Source of the DNA: Geodermatophilus sp. YIM 151500
GTDB taxonomy: Bacteria; Actinomycetota; Actinomycetes; Mycobacteriales; Geodermatophilaceae
Assembly: GCF_025716945.1 (NCBI RefSeq)
Contig: NZ_JAOVZT010000006.1
Span: forward strand, 184,848-236,175
Direction: 5' to 3'
DNA length: 51,328 nt
Shown here: positions 6,934-15,560 of the stretch, one piece after another
How positions within the stretch are numbered: the first letter of the stretch is position 1
Layout: the number at the start of each line of letters is the position of its first letter
Made by a program: the position numbers and the translations under genes
Notes under the pieces: model-generated
The model's input: only the letters and a program-made list of their open reading frames with translations
What the model was told of the DNA's origin: nothing
Databases searched by the model: none

Positions 6934-9000
6934 GTGATCGCGGCGGAGGCGAGGGAGACGTCGGGGGCGACCACCGGCGTCCTCCTGCGGTACGTGCGCG
7001 GCCAGGGCGGTGACGAGGCGGTCGCCGCGGTGCTCGCCCGCGCCGGCGTGCCCTGGACGCCCGAGGAGCTCGACGACCAGTCCCGCTGGTGGAGCTACGA
7101 CACCCGCATCCGGCTGTTCACCGCGGCGACCGAGGTGCTCGGCTCCCCCGACACGATGTTCCGGGTGGGAGCGGCTGCCCTGGAGAGCGGCCTGGCCCAC
7201 TCGCTGGTCATCCTGCTGCGCGCGATGGGCAGTCCCCGCCAGGTGTTCCGGCAGCTGCCCCGCGCGGTGACCAAGTTCAGCACCACCTCGACCATGGAGA
7301 TCCTCGACGTCGGTCCGACGTCGGCGGTCATCCGCTACCGGCTGCACGAGGGGTACGAGCACTCGCGGCTGGACTGCATCTACGCCCAGGGCCTGATCAG
7401 CACGGTGCCGGTCGTGTTCGGGCTCGCGCCGGCGCGCATCGAGCACGACGAGTGCGAGTCCGACGGTGCGCCCGCCTGCACCTACCGGCTGACCTGGGAG
7501 CGGCGGACCCGGCTGCCGCGCCGCCGCCGCGACCGGCCGGCCGTCGACCCCGAGCTGACGGCGCTGCGCGGCCAGCTGCAGACCCTGCAGTCCGCGGCCA
7601 CCGACCTGGTGGCCAGCGACGACCTCGGCACCGTGCTCCGGCGCATCGTCGAGCGCGCCGCGCAGGCCGTGCTCGCGCCGGCGTACCTGCTGGCGGTGTC
7701 CGCGCCGGACGGCGGGCCGCCGCTGGTGCACAGCGCGGGCCTGCCGGAGGAGGAGGTGCCGCGCCTGGCAGCCACCCTGCTCGACGGCGGCGACCTGGGC
7801 CCCGGCGCCGTCGTCGTGGACGTGGCCTCGGCGCGCCGGGCGCACGGCCGGCTGGCCGCGCTGTACCGGCCCGGTGACGGCGCGATGGGTGACGAGGCGT
7901 CGATGCTGTCGGCCTACGCGGGGCACGCGGCGGCCGCGCTCGACCTGCTCATCGCCCTGGAGGAGGCCCGCCAGGAGGCCCAGCGCGCCGGCGCGCTGCT
8001 GTCGCTGGCGCACGAACTGGCGGCCGCCGTCGACGAGGCCGCGGTGTGCGCCGTCGTCTCCGACGCGCTGCCGCGCATCGTCGGCTGCCGGCGGGCCGGC
8101 ATCCTGCTGTGGGACGCCTCGTCGGCGTCGCTGCGGTCGCGGGCCAACTCCGGCCTCGACGACCGGGCCGTGGCCCTGCTCGCGCGCAGCCCGATCCGCG
8201 CCGAGGACGCACCGGAACTGGTCGGCATGCTCACCGACCGGGCGCCGCGCATCCTGGAGGCCGAGACCAGCAGCCCGGTCATCCAGGGGCTGCTGCGGGC
8301 CATCGGGACCGCGGACCTGGTTGCGGTGCCGCTGCAGGCGGGCGGCGCGTTCCTCGGCGTCGCCACGGTGGGCTGGGAGGGCGGCGAGGCGCCGGCCTCG
8401 CTCGGCGGGGACGTGCTGGCCCGGCTGCTCGGCGTGGCCGACCAGGCCTCGACGGCGCTGCAGAAGGCCCGGCTGCTGGAGACGGTGCGCCACCAGGCCC
8501 TGCACGACCCGCTGACCGGTCTGCCCAACCGCGTCCTGTTCGTCGAGCGGCTCGAGCGCGCGGTGGAGCAGGCCGGACCCGACGCGCACCTGGCCGTGTT
8601 CTTCTGCGACCTGGACCTGTTCAAGGAGGTCAACGACAGCCTCGGGCACGCCGCCGGGGACGAGCTGCTGCGCCAGGTCGCCGCGCGGCTGCGGGCCGCC
8701 GTCCGTCCCGGGGACACCGTCGGCCGGCTCAGCGGCGACGAGTTCGCCATCATCCTGCCCGGCCTGGTGGAGCCGACCGACGTCGAAGGCCTCGTGCGCC
8801 GGGTCACCGGCTGCTTCGACGAGGCGTTCCGGCTGGAGGGCACCGACGTCACGGTGGGCACCAGCGTCGGTGTCGCCGTCCACGGGTCCGGTGGCGACCG
8901 GTCGGCCGAGCAGCTGCTCCGCGAGGCCGACGCGGCGATGTACCGCGACAAGCAACGCAACCGCACGCCCGCCGCACCCGCCGACCGACCGGCCGACTGA
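6934..9000 (+). CDS. Sensory diguanylate cyclase (V4R-like, GAF, GAF, GGDEF)
   Basis: This 688-aa protein has no membrane segment and probably makes c-di-GMP in response to a cytoplasmic signal. The first 190 residues look like a V4R/AraC-N-type ligand-binding domain ending in ECESDGAPACTYRLTW. Two GAF-like domains follow (about 205-345 and 350-510), then GGDEF from about 525 (HDPLTGLPNRVLF). The active site reads SGDEF instead of GGDEF, a substitution tolerated in some active cyclases. The inhibitory I-site RxxD (RPGD) lies five residues before it. The GTG at 6934 follows AGGGGAGGGG; the longer frame from 6769 is low-complexity and would include the promoter. It converges with the phosphatase gene, 18 bases away. 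Confidence 0.85.
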   Translation: MIAAEARETSGATTGVLLRYVRGQGGDEAVAAVLARAGVPWTPEELDDQSRWWSYDTRIRLFTAATEVLGSPDTMFRVGAAALESGLAHSLVILLRAMGSPRQVFRQLPRAVTKFSTTSTMEILDVGPTSAVIRYRLHEGYEHSRLDCIYAQGLISTVPVVFGLAPARIEHDECESDGAPACTYRLTWERRTRLPRRRRDRPAVDPELTALRGQLQTLQSAATDLVASDDLGTVLRRIVERAAQAVLAPAYLLAVSAPDGGPPLVHSAGLPEEEVPRLAATLLDGGDLGPGAVVVDVASARRAHGRLAALYRPGDGAMGDEASMLSAYAGHAAAALDLLIALEEARQEAQRAGALLSLAHELAAAVDEAAVCAVVSDALPRIVGCRRAGILLWDASSASLRSRANSGLDDRAVALLARSPIRAEDAPELVGMLTDRAPRILEAETSSPVIQGLLRAIGTADLVAVPLQAGGAFLGVATVGWEGGEAPASLGGDVLARLLGVADQASTALQKARLLETVRHQALHDPLTGLPNRVLFVERLERAVEQAGPDAHLAVFFCDLDLFKEVNDSLGHAAGDELLRQVAARLRAAVRPGDTVGRLSGDEFAIILPGLVEPTDVEGLVRRVTGCFDEAFRLEGTDVTVGTSVGVAVHGSGGDRSAEQLLREADAAMYRDKQRNRTPAAPADRPAD

Positions 9001-9018
9001 CCGGGCGGGCCCTCGGGA

Positions 9019-9852
9019 TCAGTCGCGCAGCCGCGCGCGCAACGCCCGCCGGTCGCGGGCGCCGAAGCCGTGCGCCTCCAGCCAGCCCAGCGGCCCGCCG
9101 TGCCGCTCGTCGAGGAGGGCCAGCAGGCGTGCCATGCTCGCGGCCCGCGGCGTGTGGCTGTCGACGTCGCGCCGCTCCATGTCCTCGGCGTAGGTCGGCG
9201 AGGCGGCCAGCTTGGCCACCAGCTCGTGGATCACGTCCGCGGTGAGCGCGTAGTCGGTGACGATCTCCTCCTGCGGCACGCCGGCGACCGCCAACGCCAG
9301 GGCGACGACCACCCCCGTGCGGTCCTTGCCCGCCGCGCAGTGCACGACGGTCGCCCCGTTGCCGCCGGTGGACAGCGCACGCAGGGCGGCGACCACCGCG
9401 TCGGCGCGGTCGCCGAGGTAGCCCAGGTAGGCGCGGACCGCGGGGTGCTCGTGCTCGTCGTGCGCGGCGACCTGCCGGGGGAGCACCGACTCGACCCAGT
9501 CGGCGGGAAGGTCGTCCAGCGGGTCGTCCTCCTCGACGGCGAAGACGTCGGTGCGGTGCCCCCGCTCGGGCAGCAGGGTGAAGTGCCGGTGCAGCACCTC
9601 GGGGCGTCGGCGCAGCGGCCCGCGGCCCTCCAGCAGGATCTCCGCCGTGGTGCGCAGGTCGACCACCTCCCGCACGCCGACCTCGTCGACCAGCCGCCGG
9701 ACGTCGTCGTCCGTGAGGGTCTGCAGGTTGTCGCTGCGGAGGATGCGGCCCGGCACCGTGCGACCGCCGTCGGTCGTGGGCAACCCGCCGAGGTCGCGGG
9801 TGTTGGTCGTGCCGGCCAGCCGCACCCAGCGGTCGGTGCGCGTCGAAGTCAC
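9019..9852 (-). CDS. Tyrosine-protein phosphatase, MptpB/LipA type
   Basis: This 277-aa phosphatase has the P-loop HCAAGKDRTG at residues 171-180 (Cys172 nucleophile, Arg178). The N-terminal N-T-R-D-L-G-G and ILRSDNLQTLT segments are typical of the atypical dual-specificity/lipid phosphatase family that includes Mycobacterium PtpB. The lysine in AAGKDRTG is characteristic and in homologues favours phosphoinositide as well as phosphotyrosine substrates. The GTG at 9852 overlaps the stop of the upstream gene by 4 bases, so the two are co-translated. No signal peptide is visible. The substrate is unknown. Confidence 0.9.
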   Translation of the reverse strand: MTSTRTDRWVRLAGTTNTRDLGGLPTTDGGRTVPGRILRSDNLQTLTDDDVRRLVDEVGVREVVDLRTTAEILLEGRGPLRRRPEVLHRHFTLLPERGHRTDVFAVEEDDPLDDLPADWVESVLPRQVAAHDEHEHPAVRAYLGYLGDRADAVVAALRALSTGGNGATVVHCAAGKDRTGVVVALALAVAGVPQEEIVTDYALTADVIHELVAKLAASPTYAEDMERRDVDSHTPRAASMARLLALLDERHGGPLGWLEAHGFGARDRRALRARLRD

Positions 9853-10805
9853 CGTCCGACGGTACGACGCCGGGATGGTGACCAGGCGACGTCGGCGTCG
9901 AGCAGCAGGGTGCAGACGGCGAGCAGCCGGGCGCGGAGGGCGGCGGCGCGCTCGCTGAACCGGCGCTGCGCCGCCACGTACTCCGCCTTGCCCTGCGGTG
10001 TCTCGATGCGCACCGGCGGGTGGCCGAGGTCGGCCAGGTCGTAGGGCGAGGCCCGCATGTCCAGCACCCGGATCTCGCCCGCCAGGTCGAGGCAGTCGGC
10101 CAGCAGCTCGCCGGGGACGGCGGGGGCGAGCTTGCCGGCCCACTTGAACAGGTCCATGCCCGCGTGCAGGCAGCCGGGCTGCTCGAGGTCGCGCTGGCTC
10201 TGCCGGGTCGGGCGCAGGGCGTTCAGCGGCGTCGCCCGCCGGCTGAAGAAGCGGTAGGCGTCGTGGTGGCTGCAGCGCACGCGGTGCGCGTCGACCACGG
10301 CGTCGGTGCCCGCCTGCCCGAGCCGCAGCGGCAGGTCGTGGCGCACCTCGCCGCGCTCGGGCCGGTAGACCATCGCCCACTCGTGGAGACCGAAGCAGCC
10401 GAAGTGCGCCGGCCGGCCGGCGGTGGCGCCCAGCAGGTCGGCGATCCGGACGACGGTCTCGCGCCGGCGGGCGAGGAAGGCGGGGACGTCGATGCCGACG
10501 GCGGGCACCGTGCGCCCGTCGGCGTCGACCGCCGCCACCTCGCCGTGGTGCGGCCAGGCGAGCCGCTCGCGGGCGCCCGGGCCGGCCAGCGCGACTCCCG
10601 CTCCGGGGTGCCAGCGGCGCAGCCGGCCCGGTGGCTCGGTGTAGTAGGTGAACAGGAAGTCGAGCACCGGGTGCGCCTGGCCGCGCCGGCGCCGGGCCAG
10701 GTGCGGCGCCACCCAGACGTCGATCCGCTCCCGGTGGGCCGCGGCCCGGGCCCGCCACTCGCCCTCGGCCAGCGCCACGGGGGAGGGGACGACGACCGCG
10801 ATCAC
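9849..10805 (-). CDS. Actinobacterial protein usually annotated 3-methyladenine DNA glycosylase
   Basis: This 318-aa protein belongs to a conserved actinobacterial family that, as I recall, databases label 3-methyladenine DNA glycosylase. Recognisable family blocks are HPVLDFLFTYYTEPPGRLRRWHPG, HFGCFGLHEWAMVY and LNALRPTRQSQRDLEQPGCLHAGMDLFKWA. I see no helix-hairpin-helix or AlkA-like motif, so the glycosylase name is inherited and uncertain. Conserved His, Cys and Tyr residues suggest an enzyme. The GTG start at 10805 is supported by a TACCCT -10 box six bases upstream, implying a leaderless mRNA. The phosphatase gene follows with a 4-bp overlap. Confidence 0.65.
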   Translation of the reverse strand: MIAVVVPSPVALAEGEWRARAAAHRERIDVWVAPHLARRRRGQAHPVLDFLFTYYTEPPGRLRRWHPGAGVALAGPGARERLAWPHHGEVAAVDADGRTVPAVGIDVPAFLARRRETVVRIADLLGATAGRPAHFGCFGLHEWAMVYRPERGEVRHDLPLRLGQAGTDAVVDAHRVRCSHHDAYRFFSRRATPLNALRPTRQSQRDLEQPGCLHAGMDLFKWAGKLAPAVPGELLADCLDLAGEIRVLDMRASPYDLADLGHPPVRIETPQGKAEYVAAQRRFSERAAALRARLLAVCTLLLDADVAWSPSRRRTVGR

Positions 10806-10851
10806 CGGCCCAGGGTAGGGCGGCGTGCGCCCGGCGCAGCGGCCGGAGCGA

Positions 10852-11601
10852 TCAGTGGGCGGACCACCCGCCGTCCATCACCAGGGAGCTACCGGTGACC
10901 GAGGTGGCCGCCGGCGAGCACAGCCACAGCACCGCGTCGGCGACCTCCTCCGGCTCGATCAGCCGCTTGACCGCGGCCGGCGCGAGCATGATCCGCTCGA
11001 CGACCTGGTCCTCGCTCATCCCGTGCGTCCGGGCCTGGTCGGCGATCTGGCCCTCCACCAGCGGCGTCCGCACGTAGGCGGGGTTGACGCAGGTCGACGT
11101 GACGCCGTGCTCGGCGCCCTCCAGGGCGATGACCTTCGACAGGCCCTCCAGGCCGTGCTTGGCGGTGACGTAGGCGGCCTTGTACGGCGAGGCGCGCAGG
11201 CCGTGCACGGAGCTGACGTGCACGATGCGGCCCCAGCCGCGCTCGTACATGTGCGGCAGGGCACCCCGGACGAGCCGGAAGGGTGCCTCCAGCATCAGCG
11301 TCAGGATGAGCGAGAAGCGGTCGACCGGGAACTCGTGCAGCGGGGCGACGTGCTGCAGGCCGGCGTTGTTGACCAGGACGTCGACGTCGAGGTCGAGCGC
11401 GTCGATGGCGTCGAGGTCGGTGAGGTCCACCGCGACGGCGGTGCCGCCGATCTTCTCGGCCACGGCCGCGGCGCCCTCGGCGTCCCGGTCCAGGACGACG
11501 ACCGCCGCCCCCGCCCCCGCCAGCGCCTGCGCGCAGGCCCGTCCGATGCCCGACGCGCCGCCGGTGACCAGCGCGCGCCGTCCTGCCAGATCGATCGCCA
11601 T
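10852..11601 (-). CDS. 3-hydroxybutyrate dehydrogenase (SDR family)
   Basis: This 249-aa classical short-chain dehydrogenase probably interconverts 3-hydroxybutyrate and acetoacetate with NAD. The cofactor motif TGGASGIG is at residues 14-21, NNAG follows, and the catalytic Ser, Tyr and Lys lie in HVSSVHGLRASPYKAAYVTAKHG. The NAGLQHVAPLHEFP block and the ASPYKAAYVTAKHGLEGL block are characteristic of 3-hydroxybutyrate dehydrogenase rather than of generic SDRs. The start at 11601 lies six bases after a TACCGT -10 box, so the mRNA is probably leaderless. It is divergent from an MHS transporter, which may carry an organic acid used in the same pathway. Confidence 0.85.
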   Translation of the reverse strand: MAIDLAGRRALVTGGASGIGRACAQALAGAGAAVVVLDRDAEGAAAVAEKIGGTAVAVDLTDLDAIDALDLDVDVLVNNAGLQHVAPLHEFPVDRFSLILTLMLEAPFRLVRGALPHMYERGWGRIVHVSSVHGLRASPYKAAYVTAKHGLEGLSKVIALEGAEHGVTSTCVNPAYVRTPLVEGQIADQARTHGMSEDQVVERIMLAPAAVKRLIEPEEVADAVLWLCSPAATSVTGSSLVMDGGWSAH

Positions 11602-11605
11602 GGCA

Positions 11606-11711
11606 GCACGGTAGGGGACGGCGGCCGCATGCCGCGGCCGCCCTCCACGGCTCCGGCCTGCGCCCGGGCCGGTCGTCGCGTGGTGGCCGGCGCCGAACCT
11701 CCTTACCGTGC
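11606..11711. promoter_or_regulatory. Divergent promoters between the SDR gene and the MHS transporter
   Basis: GCACGGTA (11606-11613) and TACCGTGC (11704-11711) are exact inverted copies 90 bases apart. Each supplies a TACCGT -10 hexamer for its own gene, on the minus strand for the dehydrogenase and on the plus strand for the transporter. The symmetry may simply be two similar -10 regions, or a paired binding site. Confidence 0.45.
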
Positions 11712-11762
11712 ACGGGGGCAGAGCGGCTGCCCACCACCGACCTCGACGAGGAGAACCCCCGG

Positions 11763-13127
11763 ATGTCCGCCCCCGCTGCCTCCGGCACGCGCTTCGGCCG
11801 CGTCGTCGGCGCGAGCATCGTCGGTACCACCGTCGAGTGGTACGACTTCTTCCTCTACGGCTCGGCCGCCGCGCTCGTGTTCAACCGGCTGTTCTTCCCC
11901 GAGCAATCCGACTTCGCCGGGACGCTCGCGGCCTTCGCCACGTACGCGATCGGCTTCGCCGCCCGCCCGATCGGTGCTCTCGTCTTCGGGCACTTCGGCG
12001 ACCGGGTCGGGCGCAAGAAGCTGCTGGTGATCTCGCTGCTGATGATGGGCGGCGCCACCTTCGCGATCGGCCTGCTGCCGACCTACGCCACGATCGGCGT
12101 CCTGGCGCCCGTCCTCCTGGTGCTGCTCCGGCTCGTCCAGGGCTTCGCGCTGGGCGGTGAGTGGGGCGGCGCGGTGCTCATCGTCTCCGAGCACGGCAAA
12201 CCGCAGCACCGCGGTTTCTGGGCCTCCTGGCCGCAGGCGGGCGCACCCGCCGGGCAGTTGCTCGCCACCGGGGTCCTGGCGCTGCTGGCCGTCGTCCAGT
12301 CCGACGAGGCCTTCGAGGCCTGGGGCTGGCGGATCCCGTTCCTGCTGTCCGCCGTGCTCATCCTGGTCGGCCTGTGGGTGCGGCTGGCGGTGAGCGAGTC
12401 GCCGGTGTTCGTGGAGGCGCAGCGCAAGGCCGAGGCCGCGGCCGCCGAGTCCGGGGCGGCCGAGCAGGCGCCCATCCTCACCGTGCTCAAGCGGTACAAG
12501 CGCGAGGTGCTCGTCGCCATGGGCGCCCGGATCGCGGAGAACGTGTCCTTCTACATCCTCACCGCCTTCTCCACGGCCTACCTCACCCAGGCGCTGGGCT
12601 ACGACAACTCCTTCGCGCTGAACGCGCTGCTCATCGCCTCGGCGGTGCACCTCGTGACGATCCCGGCCTGGGGCGCGCTGTCCGACCGCGTCGGCCGACG
12701 CCCGGTCTACCTCCTCGGCGCCGCCGGCATCGGCGTGTGGGGCTTCGTCCTGTTCGAGCTGTACGAGAGCGGTGCGTTCTGGCTCACGTTCGCGGGCATC
12801 GTGGTCGGCTTCCTGTTCCACGGCGCGATGTACGGCCCGCAGGCGGCCTTCTTCGCCGAGCTGTTCGGCACCAAGGCCCGCTACACCGGGGTCTCCATCG
12901 GCGCCCAGCTCGCCTCCGTGGTCGCGGGCGCCCCGGCCCCCCTGATCGCGCTCGCCCTGGTCGGTAGCTACTCCGACCCGAGCCCGGGCCGGGTGTCGAT
13001 CTACCTGGCCGTCTGCGCGGTGATCACGATCGTCGCGGTCCTCTCCTACGGTGAGACGCGGATCCGTGACCTCGCCGCGGACGACGCCGTCGAGCCGGCC
13101 GGGCGGCGCACGACCGCCGCGAGGTAG
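11763..13127 (+). CDS. MHS-family MFS transporter (organic acid/proton symporter)
   Basis: This 454-aa inner-membrane protein has the twelve-helix pattern of the major facilitator superfamily and the metabolite:H+ symporter signature: GTTVEWYDFFLYGSAAAL near the N-terminus, FGDRVGRKK in loop 2-3 and QGFALGGEWGGAVL in helix 4. Relatives transport alpha-ketoglutarate, citrate, proline or shikimate, so the substrate here is open. A GAGGAG ribosome binding site precedes the ATG. It is divergent from the 3-hydroxybutyrate dehydrogenase gene, which makes a small carboxylate plausible. The last 20 residues are hydrophilic. It ends at a bidirectional hairpin. Confidence 0.9.
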   Translation: MSAPAASGTRFGRVVGASIVGTTVEWYDFFLYGSAAALVFNRLFFPEQSDFAGTLAAFATYAIGFAARPIGALVFGHFGDRVGRKKLLVISLLMMGGATFAIGLLPTYATIGVLAPVLLVLLRLVQGFALGGEWGGAVLIVSEHGKPQHRGFWASWPQAGAPAGQLLATGVLALLAVVQSDEAFEAWGWRIPFLLSAVLILVGLWVRLAVSESPVFVEAQRKAEAAAAESGAAEQAPILTVLKRYKREVLVAMGARIAENVSFYILTAFSTAYLTQALGYDNSFALNALLIASAVHLVTIPAWGALSDRVGRRPVYLLGAAGIGVWGFVLFELYESGAFWLTFAGIVVGFLFHGAMYGPQAAFFAELFGTKARYTGVSIGAQLASVVAGAPAPLIALALVGSYSDPSPGRVSIYLAVCAVITIVAVLSYGETRIRDLAADDAVEPAGRRTTAAR

Positions 13128-13135
13128 CCGTCCGG

Positions 13136-13182
13136 CCTCCTCCAGGGCGCCCGCGAGCGTGCACGGGCCGCCCTGGAGGAGG
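13136..13182. terminator. Bidirectional terminator hairpin
   Basis: CCTCCTCCAGGGC (13136-13148) and GCCCTGGAGGAGG (13170-13182) form a perfect 13-bp stem with a further inner GCCCG/CGGGC stem. It sits between the convergent transporter gene (+) and the 57-aa gene (-), only a few bases from each stop codon. Confidence 0.75.
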
Positions 13183-13190
13183 ACCCGACC

Positions 13191-13364
13191 TCAGGCGCCC
13201 TCGTTGCCGGGCCGCACCGGCAGGTCGTCCCGCTGCGCATCGGCGTCCGTGGTGAGCGGGCTCCCGCCCTCGCCCGCGCCCGCCGTCGGCCGGCGACCGG
13301 GTGCGCCGTCGGCCGGCTTCTCGTCCGGCGGCTGCTCGTAGCCGGTCGCCTCCGGCTCGGTCAT
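13191..13364 (-). CDS. Small acidic disordered protein, 57 aa
   Basis: The ATG at 13364 is preceded by GGAGGAG at good spacing, and the product MTEPEATGYEQPPDEKPADG... is acidic, rich in Pro, Gly, Glu and Asp, and surely disordered. It ends next to the bidirectional hairpin. It shares the MTEPE start and composition with the 50-aa protein at 24193-24345, suggesting a small family. No function is known. Confidence 0.65.
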   Translation of the reverse strand: MTEPEATGYEQPPDEKPADGAPGRRPTAGAGEGGSPLTTDADAQRDDLPVRPGNEGA

Positions 13365-13539
13365 CGTCTCCTCCTCGCACACCGGCCGCGCGGTGTCCCG
13401 CTCGCGCGTCGCTGCGCGGCCTCGTCGGATCGTCGGAACAGCCGTGCCCAGGTCGCCGCCCCGGCATGCCTGGAGGCGCGACGGCGGGCGGCTCGGCCCT
13501 CGGCCGGGCACGTGCCGAGGAGCGTCACCGCCGCCGTGC
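13365..13539. other. Spacer without recognised features
   Basis: These 175 bases separate the acyl-CoA dehydrogenase stop from the 57-aa gene start, both on the minus strand. Apart from the ribosome binding site at its left edge, I see only GC-rich sequence with no clear hairpin, promoter or coding frame. Confidence 0.5.
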
Positions 13540-15384
13540 TCAGAACGCAGCCTCGTCGACCTCCATGAGCGCGTTGTCGGTGGTCTCGACGATCATCCGC
13601 TCGGCGGCCAGCCGCGGCAGCACCTGGGTGCAGAAGAAGCGGGCGGCCGCGAGCTTGCCCTCGTAGAAGTGCCGGTCGCGCTCGGACACCTCGCCGGCCA
13701 GCGCGGTGAGCGCCACCCCGGCCTGGCGGACCAGCAGCCACGCGGTCACCAGGTCGCCGGTGGCCAGCAGCAGCCGGGTGGTGTTCTGGCCGACCTCGTA
13801 GAGCCTGGTCACGTCTTCCCGGGCGGCGGTCAGCGCGCCGAACATCGCGGTCAGCATCCCTTGCACGTCGGACAGCGCGGCCGCCAGGAGCGCGCGCTCC
13901 TCCTTCAGCCGTCCGTTGCCGCCCTCGGCCTCGACGGTCGCCTGCACCTGCCCCGCGAGCCAGGTCAGCGCGACCCCGCCGTCCTTGACGATCTTGCGGA
14001 AGAAGAAGTCCTGGCCCTGGATGGCGGTCGTGCCCTCGTACAGGGTGTCGATCGTGGAGTCGCGGACGTACTGCTCGACCGGGTAGTCCTGCAGGTAGCC
14101 CGAGCCGCCGAGGGTCGGCAGCGACTCCGCGGCGAGCAGCCGCGTCGCCCGCTCGGAGCCGAAACCCTTGACCACCGGCAGCAGCAGGTCGTTGACCCGC
14201 GCGGCCAGCCGCGCCTCCTCGCCGTCGGCGGCGCCCTCCGCCTCGGCCGCGAGCACCCGGTCGCGGAGGGTCGCGGTGTACAGGTACAGCGCCCGCATGC
14301 CCTCGGTGTAGGCCTTCTGCAGCATCAGCGAGCGGCGGACGTCGGGGTGGTGGGTGATGGGAACCCGCGGCGCGTCCTTCGCCGTGGCGGTGAGGTCGGC
14401 GCCCTGCACCCGTTCCTTGGCGTAGGCCAGCGCCACCTGGTAGCCGGCCGACAGCGTGGCGATGGCCTTGGTGCCGACGAACATCCGCGCGTGCTCGATA
14501 ACCCGGAACATCTGCGCGATGCCGTCGTGCACCTCACCCACCAGCCGGCCCGTGGCCGGCACGGGGCCGTCGCCGAAGGTGAGCTCGCAGGTGGTCGACA
14601 CCTTCAGGCCCATCTTCCTCTCGACGTTCGTGACGCGGACGCCGTTGCGCTCGCCCAGCTCCCCGGTCGCGAGGTCGACGTGGAACTTCGGGACGACGAA
14701 CATCGACAGCCCCTTGGTCCCCGGACCGGCACCCTCGGGCCGGGCCAGCACCAGGTGGACGATGTTGTCCGACAGGTCGTGCTCGGCCGAGCTGATGAAC
14801 CGCTTGACGCCGGTGAGGTGCCACGATCCGTCGGGCTGCCGCACGGCCCTGGTACGGCCGGCGCCCACGTCGGAGCCGGCGTCGGGCTCGGTGAGCACCA
14901 TCGTGGCGCCCCAGCCCTTCTCGATCATCAGCTCGGCGAGCCGCTTCTGGTCCGGGGTGCCCAGGTGCCACAGCGTGGTGGCGAAGTTGGGCCCCGAGCC
15001 GTACATGTACGCGGCCGGGTTGGCGCCGAGCACCATCTCGAAGGCGGCCCAGCGCAGGGCGTGCGGAGCGCCGAAGCCGCCGAGTTCCTCGGGCAGTTCC
15101 AGCCGGAACCACTCGCCGTCGGTCATCGCCCGCATCGACCGCTTGAACGACGCGGGCAGGGTCACGGAGGAGGTGGCCGGGTCGAACACGGGCGGGTTGC
15201 GGTCGGCGTCGGCGAACGACTCCGCCAGGGGACCCTCCGCGAGGCGGCGGACCTCGGCCAGCACGCCCCGCGCGGCATCGGCGTCCATCTGCGCGAAGGG
15301 CCCGGCGCCGAAACGGTCCCTGGTGTCGAGGAACTCGAACAGGTTGAACTCGAGATCCCGGAGGTTGGCGGTGTAGTGGCTCAT
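13540..15384 (-). CDS. Acyl-CoA dehydrogenase with C-terminal extension
   Basis: This 614-aa flavoenzyme should introduce the alpha-beta double bond in an acyl-CoA. The FAD/substrate motif [19 protein letters not shown], the central beta domain ([23 protein letters not shown]) and the C-terminal helical domain with [17 protein letters not shown] are all present. The length exceeds the classic 380-aa form, as in the FadE5/AidB-like subgroup that carries an extra C-terminal helical domain. The ATG at 15384 precedes [18 protein letters not shown], the usual start for this subgroup. Its upstream region holds an operator also found before the Fe-S reductase at 44954, which could belong to the same electron-transfer route. 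The chain-length preference cannot be read from the sequence. Confidence 0.92.
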   Translation of the reverse strand: MSHYTANLRDLEFNLFEFLDTRDRFGAGPFAQMDADAARGVLAEVRRLAEGPLAESFADADRNPPVFDPATSSVTLPASFKRSMRAMTDGEWFRLELPEELGGFGAPHALRWAAFEMVLGANPAAYMYGSGPNFATTLWHLGTPDQKRLAELMIEKGWGATMVLTEPDAGSDVGAGRTRAVRQPDGSWHLTGVKRFISSAEHDLSDNIVHLVLARPEGAGPGTKGLSMFVVPKFHVDLATGELGERNGVRVTNVERKMGLKVSTTCELTFGDGPVPATGRLVGEVHDGIAQMFRVIEHARMFVGTKAIATLSAGYQVALAYAKERVQGADLTATAKDAPRVPITHHPDVRRSLMLQKAYTEGMRALYLYTATLRDRVLAAEAEGAADGEEARLAARVNDLLLPVVKGFGSERATRLLAAESLPTLGGSGYLQDYPVEQYVRDSTIDTLYEGTTAIQGQDFFFRKIVKDGGVALTWLAGQVQATVEAEGGNGRLKEERALLAAALSDVQGMLTAMFGALTAAREDVTRLYEVGQNTTRLLLATGDLVTAWLLVRQAGVALTALAGEVSERDRHFYEGKLAAARFFCTQVLPRLAAERMIVETTDNALMEVDEAAF

Positions 15385-15419
15385 CCTGCGCGTGCTCCCC
15401 GTGCTCCGGCCGGCTGCTG

Positions 15420-15448
15420 CTACCAGCGGGTAACAAACGGTATTACCG
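15420..15448. promoter_or_regulatory. Operator-like repeats upstream of the acyl-CoA dehydrogenase
   Basis: CTACCAGCGGGTAAC (15420-15434) matches TTACTCACGGGTAAC at 45067-45081 in 10 of 15 positions, including the whole of CGGGTAAC. Next to it is the 11-bp palindrome CGGTA-T-TACCG (15438-15448). The site is 36-64 bases upstream of the start, where a TetR-type repressor of fatty-acid genes would act. The regulator is not identified. Confidence 0.5.
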
Positions 15449-15525
15449 GCGAGTAGCCGGCGGCAAGCAGCACCGCACCGACGGGGCGGGGCCGGGTGCG
15501 GACCCCACTCCGGGGGAGGGAGTCC

Positions 15526-15551
15526 TCAAGGACGACGGCCCCCGTGCCGAT
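15526..15551 (+). promoter_or_regulatory. Sigma-28-like promoter element, copy 2
   Basis: TCAA (15526-15529), 16 bases, GCCGAT (15546-15551). The start GTG at 15561 lies nine bases after the element and has no ribosome binding site, so transcription probably starts at or just before the GTG and the mRNA is leaderless. Confidence 0.6.
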
Positions 15552-15560
15552 GCGCCGGAC

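Noticed and set aside
9849-10805. Assignment as a proven 3-methyladenine glycosylase (tag or alkA)
   Set aside because: No glycosylase motif is visible; the name is kept only as the usual database label and no gene symbol is given.
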